This document shows, piece by piece, positions 51,844 to 61,355 of a stretch of DNA of 64,000 nucleotides (position 1 is its first letter; every line of letters starts with the position of its first letter). Position numbers and translations under genes: made by a program. Source of the stretch: Candidatus Poribacteria bacterium (GTDB lineage Bacteria; Poribacteria; WGA-4E; GCA-2687025); contig JAPPNK010000005.1 of the NCBI GenBank assembly GCA_028818695.1, forward strand, positions 84,715 through 148,714, read 5' to 3'. The notes beneath the pieces are model-generated. The model had not been told where the DNA came from, searched no databases, and was given only the letters and a program-made list of their open reading frames with translations.

Positions 51844-52906
51844 TGCGGGCTGGATGTATCGAATGGCTGCCGCTCTTCTGTGTTTGATGAGCGCGTCGGC
51901 AGCGTCGTTTGCGCAGACGGAGGAAGGAGGAGAAGGCGCCTACGCGCTCGATTTCTTGACGATCGGCGTCGGCGCGCGCGCCGCCGGCATGGGCAACGCC
52001 CATACCGCGCTGGCTGAGGACGCGACCGCCGCATACTGGAACCCGGCGGGGTTGGCGGGAATCGAATCGCGCGCTTTTGCGGCGCAGCACGGCGACATGT
52101 TCCAGCAATCCGACGGATTCCCCCTTGGGCGCGGGCTGGCGCAATACAACTATCTCGGCGCCGCGATGCCGTTTGAGGGAGGCGTCCTTTCGATCAGCTG
52201 GATGCGCCTCGGCGTGGACGACATACCGCGCGTCACCTTCATCGATGTGAACGGCGACGGCATACTCGGCACATTTAGAGACCTGAACCAGAACGGCGTC
52301 AAGGACGACGGAGAAGCGTATATCGACGATCCGGTCGTGGCGGAGACATTCAGCAACTCGGACGACGCGTTCGCCGCCTCCTATGCGCGCCGCTTGACGG
52401 AGCGTTTTTCGGCGGGCGGCTCGCTCAAAATTTTTCGGCAAAGCCTGTTCAACTACACAGGCGCCGGCGCCGGTTTCGATCTGGGCGCGACGTATCGAAT
52501 CAGCGGCCGTCTTAAAGCCGGATTGACTCTCCAGGATATGTTCGGCTCGCGGGTGAAGTGGAACACGCCGACGCGCCCGACGTTTGTAAAAAAGATGAAC
52601 GCGCGATTGGGTCTGGCGGGGCAATGGCCGATGGGGAGGATGTTTGAGGCGGCGGCGGCGGCGGATATTCATCTGAACGACTCGTTTCAGCGCAGCGAAG
52701 ACGGCGGCTCGCGCCTGCATATCGGGGCGGAGCTGACGGTCTTGAAGACGGTCAGTTTCCGCGCCGGTTTAGACGCGGGCGATTTCACCGCAGGGGCGGG
52801 CGCGCGCGTCCCGATTGACGGCGCGGAGCTCTACGCCGATTACGCCTTCATGACGCATCCCGATCTGGGCGACGCGCAGCGCATCTCTTTGAGCGGGACA
52901 TTTTGA
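51824..52906 (+). CDS. PorV/UPF0164-family outer-membrane beta-barrel with Ca-loop-like insert, 360 aa
   Basis: Signal peptide, then GVGARAAGMGNAHTALAEDA and YWNPAGLAGI, the clearest PorV signature in the window. Barrel strands run to DAQRISLSGTF. A loop at about 137-170 (DVNGDGILG, DLNQNGVKDDGE) looks like two calcium-binding DxNxDG turns. It lies between two membrane proteins of the same family, so the three may form a transport and surface unit. Confidence 0.87.
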   Translation: MTLRQVNAGWMYRMAAALLCLMSASAASFAQTEEGGEGAYALDFLTIGVGARAAGMGNAHTALAEDATAAYWNPAGLAGIESRAFAAQHGDMFQQSDGFPLGRGLAQYNYLGAAMPFEGGVLSISWMRLGVDDIPRVTFIDVNGDGILGTFRDLNQNGVKDDGEAYIDDPVVAETFSNSDDAFAASYARRLTERFSAGGSLKIFRQSLFNYTGAGAGFDLGATYRISGRLKAGLTLQDMFGSRVKWNTPTRPTFVKKMNARLGLAGQWPMGRMFEAAAAADIHLNDSFQRSEDGGSRLHIGAELTVLKTVSFRAGLDAGDFTAGAGARVPIDGAELYADYAFMTHPDLGDAQRISLSGTF

Positions 52907-54819
52907 ACGGCGGCGAGCCGAGCCGCTCAACGGGAAGAGCGCGCGGGGTTACATGGCGCGCCATCGGGCTTGGCGCCGCGCTCATTCCGTTCAACGCTTA
53001 CTGGATACAGGACTCGGCGGGACAGGGCTACCCGACGACCGTCTCGCTTTTTTTCAACGTTATCTTTTGCCTGTTCTGGATCACGGCGCTGAACGCGGCG
53101 CTTGGACGCGCCTTTCCAAAATACGCGCTCTCGCAAGGCGAGCTGCTCACCGTTTACACGATGACATCGATTGCGTCCGCGCTGGCGGGGCATGACATGC
53201 TGCGCGTTCTCATTCCGATGATCGCGCATCCGTTCCGCTTTGCGACGCCGGAAAACGAGTGGGCTGAACTGTTCCACCGCTACATACCCGACTGGATCGC
53301 TATCAAGGACAAGGCGGCTCTGGAGGAGCTGTATCAGGGAGAATCGTCGCTTTACCAGTGGAAAAACGCGAAGGCGTGGGCGGTTCCCGCGCTGGCGTGG
53401 ACGGCGTTTTTGACGGCGCTGACAACCTTCATGCTGGGGATCAACCTCATCGTCCGCCGGCAGTGGACGGAGAACGAGAAGCTGTCCTATCCGATCATTC
53501 AGCTCCCGCTTGAGATGACGGCGGGGGGCGGTTCGAAGGGCGCGTTGCGGTCGGGGGCGTTGTGGGCGGGCTTTGCGCTGGCGGGGGCGGTGGATGCGTT
53601 GAACGGGCTGAATTTTTTGTATCCGTCGGCGCCGAGCCTCGGCGGAAAGTTGGTCAATCTTCAGCCGATACTCTTCAACGAAAAACCTTGGAACGCCGCA
53701 GGCTGGACGCCGATCGGCCTCTTTCCGTTTGCGGTAGGGATGGCGTTTTTTATCCCGCTCGATTTAGCGTTTTCGTCCTGGTTTTTCTATCTTTTTTGGA
53801 AAGCGGAGCGTATCGTCGGCGGAGCGCTGGGCTTGCGGAACATTCCGCGCTTTCCGTATGTGGATGAGCAGTCGCTGGGGGCGTATATCGGCCTGTTCTT
53901 GATTGCGGCGGTCGTCTCTCGGCGGCATCTGGCGCATATCGGGCGCGGTCTGCTGCGTCGAGGCGGCGGCCGCGCGGAGAAGGAGCCGTTCACCTACCGG
54001 GGCATGCTCTGGCTGCTGCTCATTTCCGGGGGAGGCTTGTTCGCGTTTTGTAAGTTGGCGGGGATGTCGACCTGGGCGATTCTGCTTTTTTTCGCCGTTT
54101 ATTTTATGATCGCCGTAGCGGTGACCCGCATGCGCGCTGAGCTCGGCTCTCCAGTGCATGACCTTCATTTTATCGGGCCGGACGAGATGGGTCCGCGCAT
54201 TTTTGGAACGCGCGTCTTGGGTCCGCAGAATTTAACGATGTTTTCCTATTTTTTCTTTTTTAATCGAGCGCACCGCGGACATCCGATGCCGCACCAGCTG
54301 GAAGGTTATAAGCTGGCGGAGCGGGCGGGGAGCGGCAGCCGCCGTTTGACATGGGCGATGCTGCTTGCGGCGGTCGCGGGCATTCTGGCGTCGTTTTGGG
54401 CGTATGCGCATCTTTCGTATGAAGAGGGGGCGCGGACCTGGTTTGCGGGTCATCCGTTCAACAGGCTGCGCGGCTGGCTTGCGACGCCGCTAGAGCCGGA
54501 CGCAGGGGCTGTCGTCGCCGCGGGAGCGGGCTTGGCGCAGACCGTCTTTTTGATGGCGATGCGGATGAAATATGTCTGGTGGCCGTTTCATCCGGCGGGG
54601 TTTGCGATCTCAAGCAGCTGGTCGATCAACGTGTTCTGGTTCTCCATTTTTGTCAGCAACGTACTAAAATGGGTTCTCTTGAAGCAGGGCGGCTTGACGC
54701 TGCATCGCCGGGCGGCTCCGTTTTTCTTGGGGCTGATACTGGGCGAGTTTGTGGTCGGCGGCGTTTGGAGCCTCATCGGCGTTCTTTTAAACAGGCCGAT
54801 GTACCGCTTTTTGTACTAA
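52903..54819 (+). CDS. DUF6785/6784-type multi-pass membrane protein, intact, 638 aa
   Basis: About 14 hydrophobic segments. Landmarks: VTWRAIGLGAALIPFNAYWI, LSQGELLTVYTMTSIASALA, RFATPENEWAELFHRYIPDW, RQWTENEKLSYPIIQLPLEM, GHPMPHQLEGYKLAERAGSG and WWPFHPAGFAISSSWSINVF. This gene serves as the reference for the broken paralogue upstream. TTG start at 52903 overlapping the PorV stop as TTGA. It looks like a permease, but no transporter signature is known to me. Followed by a short GGGCGCGCCC inverted repeat at about 54835 with CCTTT. Confidence 0.83.
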   Translation: MNGGEPSRSTGRARGVTWRAIGLGAALIPFNAYWIQDSAGQGYPTTVSLFFNVIFCLFWITALNAALGRAFPKYALSQGELLTVYTMTSIASALAGHDMLRVLIPMIAHPFRFATPENEWAELFHRYIPDWIAIKDKAALEELYQGESSLYQWKNAKAWAVPALAWTAFLTALTTFMLGINLIVRRQWTENEKLSYPIIQLPLEMTAGGGSKGALRSGALWAGFALAGAVDALNGLNFLYPSAPSLGGKLVNLQPILFNEKPWNAAGWTPIGLFPFAVGMAFFIPLDLAFSSWFFYLFWKAERIVGGALGLRNIPRFPYVDEQSLGAYIGLFLIAAVVSRRHLAHIGRGLLRRGGGRAEKEPFTYRGMLWLLLISGGGLFAFCKLAGMSTWAILLFFAVYFMIAVAVTRMRAELGSPVHDLHFIGPDEMGPRIFGTRVLGPQNLTMFSYFFFFNRAHRGHPMPHQLEGYKLAERAGSGSRRLTWAMLLAAVAGILASFWAYAHLSYEEGARTWFAGHPFNRLRGWLATPLEPDAGAVVAAGAGLAQTVFLMAMRMKYVWWPFHPAGFAISSSWSINVFWFSIFVSNVLKWVLLKQGGLTLHRRAAPFFLGLILGEFVVGGVWSLIGVLLNRPMYRFLY

Positions 54820-54882
54820 GGCGGGAGTTGATTGGGCGCGCCCCTTTCGTCGTCGTTTCCGCGCCGGCGGTCTGTCTGAACT

Positions 54883-54914
54883 AGGATTTACAGGATTAAA
54901 AGATGGACAGGATT
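54883..54914. repeat. Short AGGATT direct-repeat tract
   Basis: AGGATT at 54883, 54892 and 54909 in the context AGGATTTACAGGATTAAAAG, then ATGGACAGGATT. Sequences of this kind recur in many bacterial genomes (from memory). Single copy here. Confidence 0.5.
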
Positions 54915-54961
54915 CGCCGCTAAAACCCCTCTAACCGCTTGTCGTCAGCAGCGTCTATCGC

Positions 54962-56056
54962 CTATTCAATATCCCAAATGTAGATCTCGCCGTTTTCGTC
55001 GGCGCCGGCGATCGTTTTCCCGTCCGGCGAATAGGCCAAACTGTAGAATTTCTTTGATGTATGAGAGAGCGTGTGCAGCAGCTCGCCGCTCGCCGCATCC
55101 CATATCCTGACGGCGTTCCGGATATTTTGGATGAGATACTTGCCGGTCGGCGAATACGGATTCCCATACGTATACATATTACCCCTCATCTTCGCGTTCA
55201 GCGTTTTAATCAAGGCGCCTGTGTCGGCGTCCCAGATCGTAACATTGCGTTCGCCGATGCTGGAGATCGTTTTCCCGTCAGGGTAATACGCAGGCCTTAA
55301 TGACTTGCCGCGCTGTCCGTGGAGCGTATGAACTAAAGCCCCTGTTGCCGCGTCCCAAACCTGAATCCCGCTTTCATGGTTGAAGGTTACGATGCGCTTG
55401 CCGTCCGGCGAATACGAGCCATACGACCAGGCGCTATGTGCGCCGAGCGTGTGAAGCAGCGCGCCCGTCTCGACATCCCATACCTTCGTAGCGGAGTCTT
55501 TGCCGGCTACGGAGCCGGCTGTGAGGATGCGCTTGCCGTCCGGCGAATACATGAAGGAAAACCCGTCTACGGTACGAAGCAGCGCGCCCGTCTCGACATC
55601 CCATACGCCGATCGATTCGTGCGATTTCAACGAGGAAACCGTTCGACCGCTTGGAGCAAACGTGATTATGGCGGCTATACCGCGGCTTGCTTCGAGCATT
55701 GTCGATTCGCCTGTGGAGATATTCCATAGATAGATTTCCTTGTGCACTACAGCAATTCGTTGTTCGTCGGGCGATATGGATGCATAGGAGCCGGGGACGC
55801 TCCCTGTATTGAGAAGTTTGCCCGTGTCGACATCCCAAAAGCGAACGACGAGGTCATTGCCCGCGCTGAGGAGCGTCTTGCTGTCCGAAAAAAAGGCGAG
55901 CGACACAGTACTGGGCGGATGCCCCGGCAAGACGATTCGAGGCGGTATCGCCTCCGCCTCCTCCTCATCGCCCTGGCGCGGCCAAAACAACGCGCCGACC
56001 GCCGCAGCCAGCGCAACCGCCAAACCGATCCATACCCAGCGCTTAAACTTGTCCAT
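54962..56056 (-). CDS. Membrane-anchored WD40-repeat protein, copy 3 (364 aa)
   Basis: Anchor MDKFKRWVWIGLAVALAAAV with one helix (about 8-26), then seven WD40-like blades, each near V(R/K)(F/I)WDxxTGxLLxTL ... YSPDGKxIxxxx. An apparent seven-blade propeller that would sit outside the membrane. Near-identical to the two upstream copies in the anchor and in blades 5-7. ATG 56056 has GGAGGATATTC ahead. An ATG at 56101 only extends into the spacer. No enzymatic domain. Confidence 0.85.
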   Translation of the reverse strand: MDKFKRWVWIGLAVALAAAVGALFWPRQGDEEEAEAIPPRIVLPGHPPSTVSLAFFSDSKTLLSAGNDLVVRFWDVDTGKLLNTGSVPGSYASISPDEQRIAVVHKEIYLWNISTGESTMLEASRGIAAIITFAPSGRTVSSLKSHESIGVWDVETGALLRTVDGFSFMYSPDGKRILTAGSVAGKDSATKVWDVETGALLHTLGAHSAWSYGSYSPDGKRIVTFNHESGIQVWDAATGALVHTLHGQRGKSLRPAYYPDGKTISSIGERNVTIWDADTGALIKTLNAKMRGNMYTYGNPYSPTGKYLIQNIRNAVRIWDAASGELLHTLSHTSKKFYSLAYSPDGKTIAGADENGEIYIWDIE

Positions 56057-56097
56057 GAATATCCTCCCTGCCAGGCTAGCATCAACAAGGATGGACA

Positions 56098-57195
56098 TCA
56101 AGGCGCGGACGCTGTCTGTTCAATATGCCAAATGTAGATCTCGCCGTTTTCGTTAGCGCCGGCGATCGTCTTCCCATCCGGCGAATAGGTAAACCTGTTG
56201 AAACGCCTTGATGAATGGGAGAGCGTGCGCAGCAGCTCGCCGCTCGTCGCGTCCCATATCCTAACAGCGCTCGGGATTTTTTGGATGAGATATTTGTCGC
56301 CGGTTGGCGAATACGGATTCCCATATATATGCCTATTACCCGCCATCTTCTCGTTCAGCGTTTTAATCAAGGCGCCTGTGTCCGCGTTCCAGATCTTAAC
56401 ATTGCGTTCCATGACGCTGGTGATCGTTTTGCCGTCAGGGTAATACGCGGGCATCAACATCTCACCGCGATGCCCGTGGAGCATATGAACTAAAGCTCCT
56501 GTTTTCGCATCCCAGACCTGGATTCCGCCTTCATAGCTGGCGGTTACGATGCGCTTGCCGTCCGGCGAATACGAGGGATGCGACCAGCTGCTATGTGCGC
56601 CGAGCGTGTGAAGCAGCGCGCCCGTCTCGATATCCCACACCTTCGGCGCGGAGGCGGGGTTGTTTGTGACGATGCGCTTGCTGTCCGGCGAATACGTAAA
56701 GGCGAATCCGTCTACGGTATGAAGCAGCGCGCCCGTCTCGACATCCCATACGGCGATCGATTTATACGAGTTCGTTGCAGAAACCGTTCGACCGTCTGGA
56801 GCAAACGTGATTGCGGCTATACCGCCGCGGCTTGCTTCGAGCATTGTCGATTCGCCTGTGGAGATATTCCACAGATAGATTTCCTTCCGGGGGTTCCATA
56901 CAGCAATCCGTTGTTCATCGGGCGATATGGATGCAAAGGCGCCAGGGGCAATCCCTGTATTGAGAAGTTTGCCCGTCTCAGCATCCCAAAGACGAACGAC
57001 GTTGTCATTGCCCGCGCTGAGGAGCGTCTTGCTGTCCGAAAAAAAGGCGAGCGATTGAACATAGGTCGGATGCCCCGGCAAGATGATTCGCGGCGGTACA
57101 GCCTCATCGCCCTGGCGCGGCCAAAACAACGCGCCGACCGCCGCAGCCAGCGCAACCGCCAACCCGATCCATACCCAGCGCTTAAACTTGTCCAT
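56098..57195 (-). CDS. Membrane-anchored WD40-repeat protein, copy 2 (365 aa)
   Basis: The same anchor (MDKFKRWVWIGLAVALAAAV), a shorter linker (GDEAVPPRIILPGHPTYVQS) and seven blades, including VWDIETGALLHTLGAHSSWS and VWDAKTGALVHMLHGHRGEM. It differs from copy 1 mainly in blades 3 and 4. GGAGGATATTC ahead of the ATG. A spacer of about 40 bases to copy 1 is nearly identical to the spacer on its other side. Confidence 0.85.
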   Translation of the reverse strand: MDKFKRWVWIGLAVALAAAVGALFWPRQGDEAVPPRIILPGHPTYVQSLAFFSDSKTLLSAGNDNVVRLWDAETGKLLNTGIAPGAFASISPDEQRIAVWNPRKEIYLWNISTGESTMLEASRGGIAAITFAPDGRTVSATNSYKSIAVWDVETGALLHTVDGFAFTYSPDSKRIVTNNPASAPKVWDIETGALLHTLGAHSSWSHPSYSPDGKRIVTASYEGGIQVWDAKTGALVHMLHGHRGEMLMPAYYPDGKTITSVMERNVKIWNADTGALIKTLNEKMAGNRHIYGNPYSPTGDKYLIQKIPSAVRIWDATSGELLRTLSHSSRRFNRFTYSPDGKTIAGANENGEIYIWHIEQTASAP

Positions 57196-57235
57196 GAATA
57201 TCCTCCCGCCAGGCTAGCATCAACAAGGATGGACA

Positions 57236-58339
57236 TCAAGGCGCGGGCGTCGTCTGTTCAATACGCCAAATGTAGATCTCGCCGTTTTCGTCAGCGCCGG
57301 CGATCGTCTTCCCGTCCGGCGAATAAGCCAACCTGTGGACATTCCTTGATGAATGGGAGAGCGTATACAGCAGCTCGCCGCTTGCCGCGTCCCATATCCT
57401 AACAGCTTTCGGGATTTTTTGGATGATATACTTGCCGGTCGGCGAATGCGGATTTTCAGACAGATGCCTATGTCCAGCCGCCATCTTCTCGTTCAGCGTT
57501 TTAATCAAGGCGCCTGTGTCGGCGTCCCAGATCTTAACATTGCGTTCGCCGACGCTGGAGATCGTTTTCCCGTCAGGGTAATACGCAGGCATCAATGTTC
57601 TGCTGTGATGTCCGCCGAGCGTGTGAACTAAGTTCCCTTTTTCCGCGTCCCAGACCTGGATCGCGTTTTCATAGCTAGCGGTCACGATGCGTTTGCCGTC
57701 CGGCGAATACGAGCCGTATGACCAGCCGCGATGTCCGCCGAGCGTGTGAAGCAGCGCGCCTGTGTCAACATCCCACACCTTCGGGGTGGAGCCTATGACA
57801 ACTGTGAGGATGCGCTTGCCGTCCGGCGAATACTTGAAGGCGAACCCGTCTACGGTATGAAGCAGCGCGCCCGTCTCGACATCCCAAATAGAGGTTGATA
57901 CGCCCCCCGGAGTTGCCGTGGAAACCGTTCGATTGTTTGGAGAAAACTTGATCTCGACGAAGCCGTGGTCCGTTTTGAACATTGTTGATTCGCCTGTGGA
58001 GATATTCCACAGATAGACTTCATTCGGGGAATGAAAGACAGCAATCCGTTGTTCATCGGGCGATATGGATGCAGAGGAGCCGGGGACGCTCCCTGTATTG
58101 AGAAGTTTGCCCGTCTCAACATCCCAGAAACGAATAGCGTTGTCCGCGCCCGCGCTGAGGAGCGTTTTTCCATCCGAAAAAAAGGCGAGCGATCTAAGAT
58201 TGGGCGAATGCCCCGGCAGGATAATGAGCGGCGTTACCGCCTCCGCCTCATCGCCCTGGCGCGGCCAAAACAACGCGCCGACCGCCGCAATCAGCGCAAC
58301 CGCCAACCCGATCCCTACCCAGCGCTTAAACTTGTCCAT
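57236..58339 (-). CDS. Membrane-anchored WD40-repeat protein, copy 1 (367 aa)
   Basis: MDKFKRWVGIGLAVALIAAV anchor followed by seven blades, such as VWDVDTGALLHTLGGHRGWS and IWDADTGALIKTLNEKMAAG. First gene of the tandem set, with a box-type promoter. Blade 3 (ISTGESTMFKTDHGFVEIKF) is the most divergent from the other copies. A scaffold for protein complexes is likely. The partner is unknown. Confidence 0.85.
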   Translation of the reverse strand: MDKFKRWVGIGLAVALIAAVGALFWPRQGDEAEAVTPLIILPGHSPNLRSLAFFSDGKTLLSAGADNAIRFWDVETGKLLNTGSVPGSSASISPDEQRIAVFHSPNEVYLWNISTGESTMFKTDHGFVEIKFSPNNRTVSTATPGGVSTSIWDVETGALLHTVDGFAFKYSPDGKRILTVVIGSTPKVWDVDTGALLHTLGGHRGWSYGSYSPDGKRIVTASYENAIQVWDAEKGNLVHTLGGHHSRTLMPAYYPDGKTISSVGERNVKIWDADTGALIKTLNEKMAAGHRHLSENPHSPTGKYIIQKIPKAVRIWDAASGELLYTLSHSSRNVHRLAYSPDGKTIAGADENGEIYIWRIEQTTPAP

Positions 58340-58359
58340 GAATATCCTCCCTGCCCGCC

Positions 58360-58421
58360 ATGCTAGCAACGGCAAGCATGAGCGTCAAGAAGAAGAGTCT
58401 GTTAGCGTTTGAGTCGGGACA
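58360..58421 (-). promoter_or_regulatory. Promoter of the WD40 operon with upstream box
   Basis: Towards the gene: a box beginning TGTCCCGACTCAAACGCTAA (58421-58402) and ending CAG at 58399, a 10-base gap, -35 TTGACG (58388-58383), 17 bp, -10 TAGCAT (58365-58360). This box is three bases shorter than the others. Confidence 0.7.
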
Positions 58422-58461
58422 ACGATGATGGTTTGTGGATTCCGCCCCGTATCAAGTACGG

Positions 58462-58516
58462 GATAACAGCGGAAATCAGCGGTTCGGTTGACGAAAGCGG
58501 CGCATTAACATACATT
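58462..58516 (+). promoter_or_regulatory. Promoter of the 58567 operon, weak box
   Basis: AGCGGAAATCAG ends at 58479, followed by an 8-base gap, -35 TTGACG (58488-58493), 17 bp and -10 TACATT (58511-58516). It is divergent from the WD40 promoter. Between them CCCGTATCAAGTACGGG (58446-58462) is another short palindrome. Confidence 0.55.
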
Positions 58517-58566
58517 AACCTTAGCAGGCGTTCGCTATTGACGGCATGGAAAGGATGAGGCTCTCT

Positions 58567-58863
58567 ATGAGAATTTTGCTGGCGGCGGTCTGCGTTGCCG
58601 CATGCTTGATGTATGTCGGATGCGGCGACGAAACGATCGTCATCCACACCGCCCAAGAAACGCGCGAGGACGACGAGTTCTTATACGGCATGGACTCGGA
58701 GCGATCCGCTGAAGAGCCGACAGGCATGGAGGACGGCGGATTCGATGCCGACTTTGACAGCGCGCTCGGTCTAGCTTTGACGGCGCTCATAGCGGCTGCC
58801 GCAGCGGCGGGAGCGCGTCTCCGCCGCCGACAGATTCAGCCCGCCGCCCCCGCCCTGAAATGA
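58567..58863 (+). CDS. Small putative lipoprotein with C-terminal hydrophobic segment, 98 aa
   Basis: MRILLAAVCVAACLMYVGCG has a cysteine at 19 in a lipobox-like YVGC. A Glu/Asp-rich middle (TREDDEFLYGMDSERS) is followed by an Ala-rich hydrophobic stretch (LALTALIAAAAAAGARLRRR) that could be a second anchor. ATG 58567 follows AGGATGAGG. Overlaps the next gene as ATGA. No family recognised. Confidence 0.7.
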   Translation: MRILLAAVCVAACLMYVGCGDETIVIHTAQETREDDEFLYGMDSERSAEEPTGMEDGGFDADFDSALGLALTALIAAAAAAGARLRRRQIQPAAPALK

Positions 58864-61337
58864 ACCGCCTCGCTTACGCCGCATGCGCGCTTTTAACGAC
58901 GCTCTTCAGCTGCGCGGGAACCCAGACGGAGCTCCCGACTGAAACGCCGACGCCGGCTGAAGTCGTAAGCGGATATGAAGCGATCGTCCGCGGCGACTAT
59001 GCCGAAGCGGCGGCGCTGCTGGAAACGGCTCTTCAAAAACAGCCCGGCAACCTGTACGCGCTCGTTCACCTAGGGCTGGCGTATCAACAGCTCGGCAGAA
59101 CCGAAGAGGCGATCGACATACTGGAAGCGTCCCACAAGCGCGACCCAGAGCGAACGCAAAACGGAACGGCGCTGCTGGACTACTATCTCGGCCTTGCGTA
59201 TGAAGACGCGGGCAGGGATGAAGACGCCGTCAACGCCTACGAACGAGATGCCGAACGCGACCCGACCGACCCGCTGCCGCGCGCGCAGCTCGGCGCCCTG
59301 TATGAGCGGAGGGACGAGCTGGAGAAGGCGCGGAAGGAATTCGAGCTTGCGGCGCAGCTGGACCCTTCAAACGAAACGGCGGCGCAGAACGTTGAGCGCG
59401 TCTTGCGCAAGATGCTGGACGCCGGCGTCGATCCGTTCCCCGACATCGTCCCCGCCGTGCGCGTTCTTGAAACGGACGCTGCCGAACGCATCGAGAACGC
59501 TCCGCATCCTGACGAGTATCCGAACGACGACGCGGTCATACTCTTCAACCGCTTGGAGCATGAGATTTTATCGGACGGGAGGGCGCGCTTCACGACGCAT
59601 CTGGCGGTGAAGATTTTGCGCCGCCGCGCGATTGCCGACTACGGCGAGATCGCGGTTCCGTACAACTCCGCCGCGCAGCATATCCGCGTCAACAAGGCGC
59701 TGACTCGTCTTCCGGACGGAACCGTCATGCGCGTTCAGGACGACGCAATCCGCGCCGCAACGCCCCGCGCCGCGCTCGCCTTCAACCTCTACTCCGACAC
59801 GTTATGGAAAGTGATCTCCTTTCCCGCGCTCATGCCGGGGGCAGTGGTGGAGTATCAGGTCACCGTCGAAGACGCGCAGCCGAGAGGAAGCGCGCGGAAT
59901 ATCTGGTTCTGGAACGACGTCCTATTGCAGGCGAAATATCCGACGCTCACCGCCGAATACGGGCTGCGGATGCCTGAAGAGGTTAAAATCAAATGGAAGG
60001 CGTACCGCGCGGACGTTCGGTTTGAACGGCGGAAAGAGGACGGAAACGCGGTTTATATCTGGAGTTACGGGCCGGTTCCGCCTTATCTCCCTGAGCCGAA
60101 CAGCCCGCCGGCGGAGGAGACGGCGCCGCGCTTGACGCTTTCGTCCGTCGATTCGTGGGACGCGATCCATACATGGTATCGGAGCCTGTTGAACGGGCGG
60201 GCGGATATGAGCGACGCGCTCGCCAAAGCGGCAGGAGATGTGGCAGCCTCGCGCGGGACGCAGGAGGAGCGCATTCAGGCGTTATGCGCATATGCGGCGC
60301 GGGAGCTGCGTTATGTGGCGATTCAACTCGGACAGGGAGCCTATCAACCGCATACGGCGGTCGATTCGTTTGAGCGGCGTTACGGCGACTGCAAGGACAA
60401 GACGAACCTTCTCATTTCAGCGCTGTCGCTCATTGGGGTGGAGGCGCTGCCGGCGATCCTGAATCCGATCGACGGCGGCGCGGACGTCGACAAGGAGCTG
60501 CCGTCGTTGAGTCAGTTCAGCCACATGATACTCGCGCTTCCGACGGGCGAGGGGGAGTACCGCTGGTTCGACCCGACGAACGACGCGCTGCCCGTAGGCA
60601 GTCTGCCGGCGCGGAATCAGGGGCGCATGACGTTGATACTGGCGCCGTCCGGCCCGGTCTGGCGGCGGACGCCGGTCGACAAGGCGGACAGCAACCGGCT
60701 CGACTGGACGCTGGAGGCGGAGCTGAGCGGCGACGGGTCTTTGGAGGGGGTGGAAACGTTGATCGGGACAGGCTTGCGCGCGGGGGAGCTGCGCCGTCTT
60801 TACCGAGCGGTGAATCCGAGCCGCATGCGCGGGTATCTGGAGGAGCGGTTGAGCGGATCCTACCCAGGCGCGCAGGCGCTAGAGTGGAGCGTGGAAGGTT
60901 TAGAAGATGTCCATGCGCCGGTGCAAGTCCGCGTTCATTTTACGGCGAAGGATTACGCGCGGGTCAGCGGCGACGCCCTTATCGCGCCGATACCGGGCGC
61001 CGATCTGGACGCGCAGGCGGAAAGCGCGGCGCTTCAAACGCGAAAAACGGCGTACCAGCTGGGCGTCCCGGCGGTCATGACGCGGCGCGTCCGCCTCAAA
61101 CTGCCGGACGGGTTCGCGTTGTCCATCCCTCCCCCGCGGTCGATTCAAAACAGATACGCCTCTTTCAAACGCGAATACAGCTTTGACGGACAGACGGCGC
61201 AATACGATTTTGAATATACAGCGCATCTGCCGGAGGTTCCGCCCGAAGCGTATCCGCCGTTCAAGCGTCTTTTGGAATCGCTGGCGCAAGAGGAGAACGC
61301 TGTTTTTCTGTTGGAACGCCGGAGCGGCCTGCCTTAA
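58860..61337 (+). CDS. Lipoprotein with TPR, DUF3857 and transglutaminase-like domains, 825 aa
   Basis: Lipobox LFSC (about 15-18). Four to five TPRs (35-190: AVIxLETALQKQPGNLYALVHL type). DUF3857 domain (about 215-400: LEHEILSDGRARFTTHLAVK, AVVEYQVTVED), then a transglutaminase-like core with C511 (RYGDCKDKTNLL), H555 (QFSHMI) and D571 (WFDPTND), and a C-terminal beta-rich part. The triad is complete, so peptidase or amide-forming activity is possible. Located in the envelope; widespread in Bacteroidetes-like bacteria, role unknown. Confidence 0.9.
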   Translation: MNRLAYAACALLTTLFSCAGTQTELPTETPTPAEVVSGYEAIVRGDYAEAAALLETALQKQPGNLYALVHLGLAYQQLGRTEEAIDILEASHKRDPERTQNGTALLDYYLGLAYEDAGRDEDAVNAYERDAERDPTDPLPRAQLGALYERRDELEKARKEFELAAQLDPSNETAAQNVERVLRKMLDAGVDPFPDIVPAVRVLETDAAERIENAPHPDEYPNDDAVILFNRLEHEILSDGRARFTTHLAVKILRRRAIADYGEIAVPYNSAAQHIRVNKALTRLPDGTVMRVQDDAIRAATPRAALAFNLYSDTLWKVISFPALMPGAVVEYQVTVEDAQPRGSARNIWFWNDVLLQAKYPTLTAEYGLRMPEEVKIKWKAYRADVRFERRKEDGNAVYIWSYGPVPPYLPEPNSPPAEETAPRLTLSSVDSWDAIHTWYRSLLNGRADMSDALAKAAGDVAASRGTQEERIQALCAYAARELRYVAIQLGQGAYQPHTAVDSFERRYGDCKDKTNLLISALSLIGVEALPAILNPIDGGADVDKELPSLSQFSHMILALPTGEGEYRWFDPTNDALPVGSLPARNQGRMTLILAPSGPVWRRTPVDKADSNRLDWTLEAELSGDGSLEGVETLIGTGLRAGELRRLYRAVNPSRMRGYLEERLSGSYPGAQALEWSVEGLEDVHAPVQVRVHFTAKDYARVSGDALIAPIPGADLDAQAESAALQTRKTAYQLGVPAVMTRRVRLKLPDGFALSIPPPRSIQNRYASFKREYSFDGQTAQYDFEYTAHLPEVPPEAYPPFKRLLESLAQEENAVFLLERRSGLP

Positions 61338-61355
61338 ACCAACAAAGACCCCGCG

